Shown here: positions 1 to 5,480 of the stretch, one piece after another | Layout of the letters: every line of letters starts with the position of its first letter | Position numbering within the stretch: position 1 is the stretch's first letter | Assembly: GCA_002482725.1 (NCBI GenBank) | Contig: DLGO01000012.1 | Coordinates: 1 to 5,480, forward strand | Direction: 5' to 3' | Length of the DNA: 5,480 nt | DNA from: Bacteroidetes bacterium UBA7692 | Lineage (GTDB): Bacteria > Bacteroidota > Bacteroidia > Chitinophagales > LD1 | Notes under the pieces: model-generated | What the model saw: only the letters and a program-made list of their open reading frames with translations | Databases searched by the model: none | What the model was told of the DNA's origin: nothing | Position numbers and translations under genes: made by a program

Positions 1-17
1 TATTTTGAATGTCATTA

Positions 18-36
18 GTGTCAGGGAAGTTGACAC
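18..36. repeat. Short inverted repeat GTGTCA-N7-TGACAC
   Basis: A perfect 6-bp inverted repeat (18-23 and 31-36) with a 7-nt loop; a G-U pair could extend the stem to 7. No T-run follows on either strand, so it is a poor terminator. A further TGTCA lies at 10-14, giving three half-sites in 26 bases, which would suit an operator. The site is small and could be chance. Confidence 0.3.
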
Positions 37-95
37 CAAAAGTTCAGCTATTTGTATTTAGGGTCATTTAGCTTGTCGCCCATTTCAGGGACATG

Positions 96-103
96 CAAAT
101 ATA
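96..103 (-). promoter_or_regulatory. Possible Bacteroidota -7 element (TATATTTG)
   Basis: Read on the minus strand this is TATATTTG, a match to the Bacteroidota primary sigma -7 consensus TAnnTTTG. No TTTG is found at the usual distance for the -33 element. CATGC/GCATG arms (92-96 and 106-110) flank it. It could serve a minus-strand gene starting near or beyond the left edge. Weak evidence, since the match is short and the region AT-rich. Confidence 0.2.
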
Positions 104-190
104 AGGCATGCACCACAACTGCTCATAGCTTTACGGCATATTTTAAGCAGATTTAGCAAGCCTTTTACTTTTGTCAAAATTCTTTAATCG

Positions 191-478
191 TTAGTCCGAA
201 TACACGTAGCAAATCTTGTATTTCGGCCAGTTGGCCTCGTCAAAGTTTTTCAGCTCATCGGTAAATCCCGCCATCACCAGTGTATTGTACAATTCATATA
301 GCGCATCATACTCGCCCGAGTATACCGCGTGGTTTGGCTTTGCCTCCAGTTCAGCGCTGCTTTCCTCATATTCCTCTGTGGTTACAAAGTTCACATGCCA
401 GGCAGTACCACCATCTTCTTTCTGTGTTATCAGTTTATTTACCAGGCTTTTCGCCTCTTCTATTTTTATCTCTGTCAT
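191..478 (-). CDS. Small acidic protein of unknown function
   Basis: A 95-residue frame that I do not recognise. The product is strongly acidic: 19 Asp/Glu against 8 Lys and no Arg. It has an N-terminal helix-like stretch (MTEIKIEEAKSLVNKLI), then TAWHVNFVTTEEYEE, an aromatic-rich middle with GEYDALYELYNTLVMAGF, and a C-terminus with NWPKYKICYVYSD. There is no signal peptide, membrane segment or known metal motif, so a soluble cytoplasmic protein is likely. The overlapping frame on the other strand (216-503) gives a Ser/Phe-rich product typical of the antisense of an acidic gene, so I prefer the minus strand. ATG 478 is the first start after an in-frame TAA six codons upstream; no good Shine-Dalgarno. 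It lies 140 nt downstream of the ATPase on the same strand. It could be read through from the metal operon or be an independent gene; no link to metal handling is shown. Confidence 0.7.
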   Translation of the reverse strand: MTEIKIEEAKSLVNKLITQKEDGGTAWHVNFVTTEEYEESSAELEAKPNHAVYSGEYDALYELYNTLVMAGFTDELKNFDEANWPKYKICYVYSD

Positions 479-618
479 ATTCCGGATTTCGCATTATGGC
501 TAAATATCCGTGCCAACTTAAATGATTCAATAAGGCGTTCAACGACATAAGCTAGCCATTTCAATACAAATACCTGTCAACCGCAATTGCATTTACATTC
601 AAAATTTCCAAATACCCT
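479..618. other. 140-nt AT-rich gap between the ATPase and the small acidic gene
   Basis: No open frame of note and no RNA gene is seen. It holds an 8-bp palindrome GCAATTGC (583-590), a weak inverted repeat CGGAT/ATCCG (483-487 and 506-510) just before the small gene's start, and two copies of CAAATACC (567-574 and 609-616). I find neither a convincing stem plus T-run terminator after the ATPase nor a TAnnTTTG promoter element reading toward the small gene, so readthrough from the ATPase cannot be excluded. Confidence 0.5.
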
Positions 619-2574
619 CTAACAATGATCACAACACTCCTTCTTTTGCTTAGCTCCTTGTAGAACCAAACCCGGTCTCGGTACTGTTGCATTCTCAAAG
701 CGCATTATCCGCAGGCTTATCAAAATCACCACCAGGGTTACGCCTACATCGGCCGCTATTGCCAGCACCAGGTTACTGATGCCGAATATGGCAAGCGATA
801 TAAATAGAAGCTTGATAGCAATGGCCGCTATGGTGTTGAACTTAATGGTATTCACTGTCTTTCTGCTCAGGCGTATCAGGAAGGGGATCATCGATAGCTT
901 ATCATTCATCAGCGCTATGTTGGCCGTTTCTATGGCAGTATCACTGCCTGCTGCACCCATCGCCACACTTACAGTAGCTTTGGCAAGCGCAGGCGCATCA
1001 TTTACACCATCACCCACCATGGCCACCTTGCCATACTTGCGCAGCATTTCGTCCATTTTCACCGCCTTGTCTTCGGGCAGCAGCCCGCCATACAGTTCTT
1101 CTATGCCCACATGTTCAGCCACAGCCTTCGCCGATACTTCGCTGTCACCCGTAAGCATGATTGGCTTAATGCCGAGCGACTGAAGTTCCCTGATGGCGGC
1201 AGCACTATCCGGTTTTATTTCATCTGTCAACCCTATTATACCGGCTACTCCCTGCCCGAAGCTCACTACCACGCTGGTCTTGCCCTCGGCAGATAGCTTT
1301 TTTACTACCTGCTCTGCTTCCTCGCTTATGTACTGGTGCTCTCGTATGAAATTTAGCTTGCCTACAAATATTGTTTCGTCTTCGCATACCAGGCACTTGG
1401 CTATGGCGCCTTTGCCCACTATGCTCTGGAACTTTTCAACCTCATGTATCTTATACCCTTTCCTGCCTGCCTCGTCCACTATAGCCTGTGCCAGCGGGTG
1501 CTCGCTGAACACCTCCGCCCCTGCCGAGCAGGCCAGCAGCTCCTCCTCACTGGTGCCATTCATCGGTACTACATCACTCACTACAGGGTTGCCATAGGTA
1601 ATGGTGCGTGTCTTGTCCAGGCATATAGCCTTTATGGAGCTTATATCTTCTATATACTTTCCTCCTTTTACCAGTATGCCCCGTGACGATGCATTGCCTA
1701 TGGCGGCGTATATGGCCACAGGCGTAGATATCACCAGCGCACAGGGACAGGCTATTACCAATAGCGTAATCGCTTGCTGCAGCCAATAGTGGAAATCCTG
1801 CTTAAGTACCAGTACAGGCACTACAACGAGTAGTGCTGAAATGACTATAACGGCAGGGGTATAGTAAGTAGCAAATCGCTGTATAAATTTTTGGGTGCTG
1901 CTCTTGTTCGCGCTTGCCTCAAATGTTAGCTGCACTATTTTAGAAAACGTGGTATCTGCGGATAGCTTAGTGGTCTTCACCTCTATCGCCCCGCTCTTGT
2001 TCATAGTACCGGCATATACACTGTCGCCCGCTTCCTTGTCTTTCGGTATTGGCTCCCCTGTTATAGCAGCTTCATCTACCACCGTTTCCCCGCTGTTTAT
2101 TATCCCGTCCAGCGGAATCATGTCATGGGGCTTCACCAGTATCAGTGTGCCTACAGGCACTTTATCTATGGGTACTTCAGCGCCACGCTCCTTTACAAAT
2201 GCCGTTTTGGGCGATTTAGACACCAGTTCGTCCAGCGATGATTTGCTATTCTCTATGCCTATTTCCTCCAGCCGCTCGCCCAGTACATACAGCACTATCA
2301 CCACCGCCGCCTCGGGATATTCCCCCAGGTAGAAAGCACCTATGCATGCTATCACCATCAACAGGTTGATGCTGCTGAATTTCAGGGTAAACAATGCTTT
2401 GACACCCTCCCATATCACCTCGTAGCCTATGCCAATAATAAAGGCGGCAAAGATGAAAGGTGCGTACGGCATTGGGATGTGTATGCCCAGTATGGACAGC
2501 ACTTCCAGGCACACTACCACGGCTATAGCCACCAGTAGCGTTATGAATTTCTTATCTTCAAAAGGTAATCTCAT
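619..2574 (-). CDS. cadA: P1B-type heavy-metal ATPase, Zn/Cd/Pb class, without N-terminal metal-binding domain
   Basis: A 651-residue inner-membrane ATPase (ZntA/CadA-like) expected to pump Zn2+/Cd2+/Pb2+ from cytoplasm to periplasm using ATP. In order: four helices (about 11-101), actuator domain with TGEP at 172-175, TM5 (237-258), TM6 with CPC at 276-278, phosphorylation Asp320 in DKTRTIT, SEHP in the nucleotide-binding domain (357-360), TGD (475-477), GDGVND (521-526), and two last helices with Lys588 and Asp609. The CPC motif plus this Lys/Asp pair, 21 residues apart as in E. coli ZntA (Lys693/Asp714), points to class P1B-2 rather than a copper pump. Oddities: no N-terminal HMA domain, R in place of G in the phosphorylation motif, CLVC at 394-397, and a CCDHC terminus. 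ATG 2574 is the first start after an in-frame TAA eight codons upstream; no clear Shine-Dalgarno. The 66-nt gap after the adaptor suggests one transcript. Symbol is family-level; zntA would serve equally. Confidence 0.95.
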   Translation of the reverse strand: MRLPFEDKKFITLLVAIAVVVCLEVLSILGIHIPMPYAPFIFAAFIIGIGYEVIWEGVKALFTLKFSSINLLMVIACIGAFYLGEYPEAAVVIVLYVLGERLEEIGIENSKSSLDELVSKSPKTAFVKERGAEVPIDKVPVGTLILVKPHDMIPLDGIINSGETVVDEAAITGEPIPKDKEAGDSVYAGTMNKSGAIEVKTTKLSADTTFSKIVQLTFEASANKSSTQKFIQRFATYYTPAVIVISALLVVVPVLVLKQDFHYWLQQAITLLVIACPCALVISTPVAIYAAIGNASSRGILVKGGKYIEDISSIKAICLDKTRTITYGNPVVSDVVPMNGTSEEELLACSAGAEVFSEHPLAQAIVDEAGRKGYKIHEVEKFQSIVGKGAIAKCLVCEDETIFVGKLNFIREHQYISEEAEQVVKKLSAEGKTSVVVSFGQGVAGIIGLTDEIKPDSAAAIRELQSLGIKPIMLTGDSEVSAKAVAEHVGIEELYGGLLPEDKAVKMDEMLRKYGKVAMVGDGVNDAPALAKATVSVAMGAAGSDTAIETANIALMNDKLSMIPFLIRLSRKTVNTIKFNTIAAIAIKLLFISLAIFGISNLVLAIAADVGVTLVVILISLRIMRFENATVPRPGLVLQGAKQKKECCDHC

Positions 2575-2640
2575 GTTGTGCTCATTTAGCTTTTACCAAT
2601 GGCCCATATCCGGTTTCACAGGTTTGGGTAAATTTAAAAA

Positions 2641-3909
2641 TTAGTGCTGGTGCGCTTCTCCCTTGTTGTTCATTTTCGCAAGTATGAAAAATGCCCCATT
2701 GGTCACTACCAGAGCGCCCTTAGGTATTTCCTTTAGCAGGGTAATTTCGCTGTACCCTACATCCGATGTTCCCTTGCGCACAGGTATTTTTTCAAACGTG
2801 GTGGTGCCTTCATCATGCGCCGCTCCTTTTTTCTCTGCTTCATGTACATGGCCGTGTTCCTCATGCTCATGCCCTTCCTCTTCTTTTTCTTTTTCACCAC
2901 CGGGGGCTACTACAAAAATGTAATCAAGGCCCTCACTGCTCACTATTGCTTCGCTGGGTACAGCGTCTACGGTAGCCTTGTCCAGGCTCACCAGTGCCGT
3001 AATGCTCATGCCGTCTATCAGCCCATCCTTATTGCCCTTTACCATGGCGTGTACGGCGATCGCCTTGGTGCTCGATTCAAACGTATTGCTTATGGCATAT
3101 ACATCCGCATCGTATTCCTGGCCGGGGTTATTGGTAAGCGTAAAGTGTATCGTTTGCCCTTTCCTCAGCTTCTGCAGGTCTTTCTCATATACATACAGGT
3201 CCAGGTGCAGTTGGCTGTTGTCCACTATCTCCGCTATAGGCGCATTCATGTCCGCGTATGTACCGATGTTCACCATCACATTGCTTATAGCGCCGTTTAG
3301 CGGGCTTACAATGTTTACTACCGATTGAATGTTTTCAGCAGTAAGCTGCCCGGCATTTATACCGATCATTTCCAGCTGTTTCCTCAGGCTGCTCCTTTGG
3401 TTTTTCAATATTTTCAATTCTGTTTCAGCGCTCTGCAGGCTCTTGAGCGCGCCTGCGTTGCCTTGCTGAAGCTGCTTCTGCCTCGCCAGTTCCAGCTCTG
3501 CAAGGTCTGCCTTTGCCGATGCATTCAGGTAGTCTTCCTGCATAGCTATGAATGACGGGTTGGTGATGGTGGCTATCACCTGTCCCTTATGTACCACATT
3601 GCCCGTTTGTACCGATATGGATTTAACTATGCCGCCCAGTATGGTAGTTGCCGTAGCGCGGTTCTGGTTCGGCACTTTTAGCGTGCCGTTTGCCTTCAGC
3701 GACGAGGTGAGCTGCTTCTTCTCTATGCTGCCCAGCTTCACCTGTATGGATTTCATTTGCTCAGCAGTCAGCTCGGCAGTAGTGGCACTTGCATGCTCAT
3801 CGTGGTGCTCTTCTCCTTCCTCATACTGCGCCGTGGGGCTTGCCTTGTCCCTGCAAGACGGCAGCGTTGCTGCCAATATGAATGATGCGAATATTATATG
3901 CTTTATCAT
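2641..3909 (-). CDS. czcB: CzcB/CusB-like periplasmic adaptor (membrane fusion) lipoprotein
   Basis: A 422-residue adaptor that would link the inner-membrane RND pump to the outer-membrane channel in the periplasm. The N-terminus is a lipoprotein signal, a hydrophobic run ending LPSC with Cys19 as the lipidated residue. A His/Glu stretch follows (about 29-40). The two lipoyl halves are about 88-113 (ILGGIVKSISVQTGNVVHKG) and 198-231 (IVSPLNGAISNVMVNIGTY), separated by a helical coiled-coil hairpin at about 117-185. A beta-barrel (232-310) begins LHLDLYVYEKDLQKLRKG, and a membrane-proximal domain runs to the end. That last domain carries a His/Glu-rich loop (338-368), and the C-terminus is HQH. 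ATG at 3909 is chosen because it begins the signal peptide directly; only a weak AGAG lies about 8 nt upstream. The gene starts 8 nt after the pump stop, so the two are surely one operon. The histidines favour Zn2+ or a similar ion, by inference. Confidence 0.94.
   Translation of the reverse strand: MIKHIIFASFILAATLPSCRDKASPTAQYEEGEEHHDEHASATTAELTAEQMKSIQVKLGSIEKKQLTSSLKANGTLKVPNQNRATATTILGGIVKSISVQTGNVVHKGQVIATITNPSFIAMQEDYLNASAKADLAELELARQKQLQQGNAGALKSLQSAETELKILKNQRSSLRKQLEMIGINAGQLTAENIQSVVNIVSPLNGAISNVMVNIGTYADMNAPIAEIVDNSQLHLDLYVYEKDLQKLRKGQTIHFTLTNNPGQEYDADVYAISNTFESSTKAIAVHAMVKGNKDGLIDGMSITALVSLDKATVDAVPSEAIVSSEGLDYIFVVAPGGEKEKEEEGHEHEEHGHVHEAEKKGAAHDEGTTTFEKIPVRKGTSDVGYSEITLLKEIPKGALVVTNGAFFILAKMNNKGEAHQH
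2806..2898 (-). other. His/Glu-rich loop in the adaptor's membrane-proximal domain
   Basis: Residues 338-368 of the adaptor form a low-complexity stretch rich in Lys, Glu and His, with His at 347, 349, 352, 354, 356 and 365. It sits between the strand IFVVAPGG and the strand TTFEKIPVRKG, so it looks like an exposed loop added to an otherwise ordinary fold. Such runs bind Zn2+, Ni2+ or Co2+ in other metal proteins; a capture or sensing role here is inferred. Confidence 0.75.
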
Positions 3910-3917
3910 GGTTTGCT

Positions 3918-5480
3918 CTATTTGTTGATTAGGAAATTTATGCCCATTACGGACTGGTTAAGCGAACTGATCGCTTGCAGGTAATTCAATTGTATTTCGG
4001 TGGCTGTTTGCAAAGCCTGCAGGTATTCAACATAGCCTATATCGCCGCTGTTGAACCCAACCTTTGCGGTGTTGATGATTACCGATGCATTGGGCAGGGC
4101 GGTATTTTTATAGTAGCTGTACTGCGATAGGCTTTGCTTGTATTTGTCAAACGCCTGTTGCAGCTCCGACTGCAATGCCTGCTTGCGGCTGTCGGCCTCT
4201 TTCTGCTGCGATTGGGCCTTGTATTCCATAGACCTTACCTTGGTGGCCGTGCTGGCAAAGGTCAACGGCACCGTCAGTCCGACATTTACGCCCTGGAATC
4301 TTTTGGCAGAGCTGAAATAGACATCGTTGCCTCCTATGTTCTGTGTTCCTATCAGGGATTGGTTAAAGTAACCTACCGAAAAGTCCGGCAGCACCGCTGC
4401 GGCTTCCAGCTTTTTGCCTGCCCTGGCTATCTGGGCTTGCTGGTAGAGACCGCGCAGTTCAGGATTGCCCGCTACCAGCGCGGTGTCCATGCTTACTGCC
4501 GGCACCAGTGGCAACAATTCCCCTTTGTAGGCAATCACAAATTCATCCTGCTCATTCATTACAGTTTTCAAATTCAGGTAGGCAGCCAGCCTGTCCGTTT
4601 CGTTTTGTTGCAGCAGCACGGTAAACATGCCCAGCTTCGCTTCTGCAGTAGATTTCGCCAGCAGGTTGGTTTCTCCGGCACTGTACCGCAGGGCAGATGC
4701 CCGCACAAAATCCCTGTACAGGCTGTCCAGCGACAGCAGTTGCCCCCTGGCAGTTTGCAGGTAGGCCAGTTGGTAAAACCAGTATTGCGCCTGCGCCCTT
4801 ACCTGCATGGCAGTAGTCTGCTGTTGCAGGTCAGCACCCAATGCTTCGGCCTTGTACAAGCCTGCCTTGGCACTGTAGTAGGTAGGAAAAGGTATGCTCT
4901 GCGAAATCTGGAAAGCCTTATCCTGGTTGATACTGTTATACTGCCCGTACTGAAAGTTGAAGTTTGCTTTGGGCAGTTCGAACACCGACTTCTTCAATGT
5001 ATTGGAAGATTTCACGTTCAGCTTTTCGGCCTGCATCCCTATATTTTTTTCAAGGGCAATATTTACTGCCTCCTCTGCAGTTATTGTTTTTACATCCTGC
5101 GCGCTTGTGGTATTAAAGCTGAAAAGTGCTACCATCAATAGCGCCGGGGCAATTCCCTTTGCACCGCGCCACGACAGTTTGGAAAGCAGTATATATAGTA
5201 GCGGAAGTACAAAAAGAGTAAGGAATGTAGCAGAGATCAATCCACCGATAACTACGGTAGCCAAAGGTTTTTGCACTTCTGCACCTGCACCGTGCGATAT
5301 GGCCATCGGAAGGAATCCAAGCGAAGCTACCGTTGCCGTCATTAGCACTGGCCTTAGCCTCATTCTCGTTCCTTCTTTTATGCGCTGAAGTATGTCGCTG
5401 TATCCATCTTTCTCTAATTGATTGAATGTACCGATCAGGACAATTCCGTTCAGTACCGCCACACCAAATAGTGCTATGAA
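3918..5480 (-). CDS. czcA: CzcA-like heavy-metal RND pump fused to a TolC/CzcC-like outer-membrane factor (5' end outside window)
   Basis: The frame is open to the right edge, so 520 C-terminal residues are visible and the true start lies outside. Residues 1-100 are the end of an RND pump: a GVAVLNGIVL helix, the RPVLMTATVASLGFLPMAIS helix and a last helix beginning PLATVVIGG. This fits CzcA-type divalent-cation pumps (Zn/Co/Cd) better than CusA, whose equivalent helix reads differently. The TM4 proton-relay motif that would settle the substrate is not in view. A basic RGAK stretch and a hydrophobic segment (about 105-127) follow, then a full outer-membrane factor (about 128-520). That part has the early EEAVNIALEKN motif, a FPTYYSAKA stretch, two similar helical halves (YSAGETNLL, then FNSGDIGYVEYLQAL) and a strand ending VGLTVPLTF. 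Pump and channel of a CBA exporter are thus one polypeptide, or one precursor. The stop is 8 nt before the adaptor gene. Such fusions are known in Bacteroidota. Family call very sure, metal inferred. Confidence 0.93.
   Translation of the reverse strand, partial: FIALFGVAVLNGIVLIGTFNQLEKDGYSDILQRIKEGTRMRLRPVLMTATVASLGFLPMAISHGAGAEVQKPLATVVIGGLISATFLTLFVLPLLYILLSKLSWRGAKGIAPALLMVALFSFNTTSAQDVKTITAEEAVNIALEKNIGMQAEKLNVKSSNTLKKSVFELPKANFNFQYGQYNSINQDKAFQISQSIPFPTYYSAKAGLYKAEALGADLQQQTTAMQVRAQAQYWFYQLAYLQTARGQLLSLDSLYRDFVRASALRYSAGETNLLAKSTAEAKLGMFTVLLQQNETDRLAAYLNLKTVMNEQDEFVIAYKGELLPLVPAVSMDTALVAGNPELRGLYQQAQIARAGKKLEAAAVLPDFSVGYFNQSLIGTQNIGGNDVYFSSAKRFQGVNVGLTVPLTFASTATKVRSMEYKAQSQQKEADSRKQALQSELQQAFDKYKQSLSQYSYYKNTALPNASVIINTAKVGFNSGDIGYVEYLQALQTATEIQLNYLQAISSLNQSVMGINFLINK
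5100..5168 (-). other. Internal signal-peptide-like segment at the RND/outer-membrane-factor junction
   Basis: Right after the last RND helix the protein reads WRGAKG (basic), then a hydrophobic run IAPALLMVALFSF, then NTTSA followed by QD. This has the n-, h- and c-region layout of a Sec signal peptide, with TSA as a possible signal peptidase I site between 5100 and 5099. RND pumps end in the cytoplasm, so a segment that inserts from the cytoplasmic side is needed to place the channel domain in the periplasm. Whether it is cleaved or stays as an extra membrane anchor cannot be read from the sequence. Confidence 0.65.

Larger units (their letters stand above)
1..190. other. AT-rich intergenic region at the left edge
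   Basis: No gene is supported in these 190 bases, which are clearly more AT-rich than the coding parts. On the plus strand one frame is open from the left edge to a stop at 59-61 (19 codons), too short to call. On the minus strand an ATG at 15-13 is open to the left edge for five codons only, so a further minus-strand gene could begin here. The region contains the inverted repeat and the promoter-like element listed separately. No clear rho-independent terminator is seen after the small gene. Confidence 0.5.

Noticed and set aside
166..173. TACTTTTG on the plus strand, matching the -7 consensus TAnnTTTG
   Set aside because: No -33 TTTG at the proper distance and no credible plus-strand gene follows.
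216..503. A 95-codon plus-strand frame overlapping the small acidic gene
   Set aside because: The product is Ser/Phe-rich, the usual signature of the strand opposite an acidic coding sequence, and no plus-strand promoter with both elements is seen.
483..510. CGGAT/ATCCG inverted repeat just upstream of the small gene's start, as a possible translational hairpin or terminator
   Set aside because: Only 5 bp with an 18-nt loop and no T-run; too weak to call.
567..616. Two copies of CAAATACC in the gap after the ATPase
   Set aside because: Eight bases in AT-rich sequence, no further extension and no relation to a promoter element; likely chance.
1574..1786. A second minus-strand frame inside the ATPase gene
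   Set aside because: It overlaps the CPC and DKTRT region of the ATPase in another frame and has no start context or recognisable product.
2815..3300. A 161-codon plus-strand frame opposite the adaptor gene
   Set aside because: Its hydrophobic Phe-rich start is only the reverse of the adaptor's Glu/Lys/His-rich loop; the minus-strand protein has clear adaptor domains.
4134..5141. A 335-codon open frame on the plus strand opposite the outer-membrane-factor part of the fusion gene
   Set aside because: It is antisense to an unmistakable TolC-like protein; the product is rich in Arg, Gln, His, Leu and Cys with no domain pattern, as expected from a shadow frame.
5460..5462. GTG at 5462 as the start of a stand-alone outer-membrane protein
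   Set aside because: The frame continues upstream to the window edge with typical RND sequence (FIALFG before GVAVLNG), so this GTG is an internal Val codon.
1..5480. Mobile elements, CRISPR arrays, tRNA or rRNA genes
   Set aside because: No transposase or integrase frame, long terminal repeats, regularly spaced repeats, or RNA gene signatures were seen on either strand.

Overview
The window looks like part of a heavy-metal efflux locus from a member of the Bacteroidota, possibly of the Chitinophaga/Sphingobacterium type, though the genus cannot be fixed from this stretch. The reasons are a CzcA-type RND pump fused in one reading frame to a TolC-like outer-membrane factor (an arrangement I know from this phylum), start codons without strong Shine-Dalgarno sequences, a lipoprotein-type metal adaptor, and moderate GC content with AT-rich gaps. 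All four genes I can support lie on the minus strand and read from right to left.

From right to left: (1) 5480-3918, the C-terminal part of a CzcA-like RND transporter that runs without a stop into a complete TolC/CzcC-like outer-membrane factor; its N-terminal part lies beyond the right edge. (2) 3909-2641, only 8 nt downstream, a CzcB/CusB-like periplasmic adaptor lipoprotein with three histidine clusters. (3) 2574-619, after a 66-nt gap, a P1B-type metal ATPase whose transmembrane residues fit the Zn/Cd/Pb class. It lacks the usual N-terminal metal-binding domain, has a Cys/His tail, and carries DKTRTIT in place of DKTGTLT. (4) 478-191, after a 140-nt gap, a small acidic protein of unknown function. 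Bases 1-190 hold no gene I can support, only a short inverted repeat and a weak promoter-like element.

The genes fit a two-step export route. The ATPase would move Zn2+/Cd2+-like ions from cytoplasm to periplasm, and the RND-adaptor-outer-membrane-factor assembly would move them from periplasm to outside. The 8-nt spacing makes cotranscription of the first two genes very likely, and the ATPase probably belongs to the same transcript. No regulator gene is visible.

Nothing here amounts to a clearly new system. The points most worth a second look are the internal signal-peptide-like segment at the RND/outer-membrane-factor junction, the altered phosphorylation motif and rearranged metal-binding sites of the ATPase, and the uncharacterised small acidic protein.
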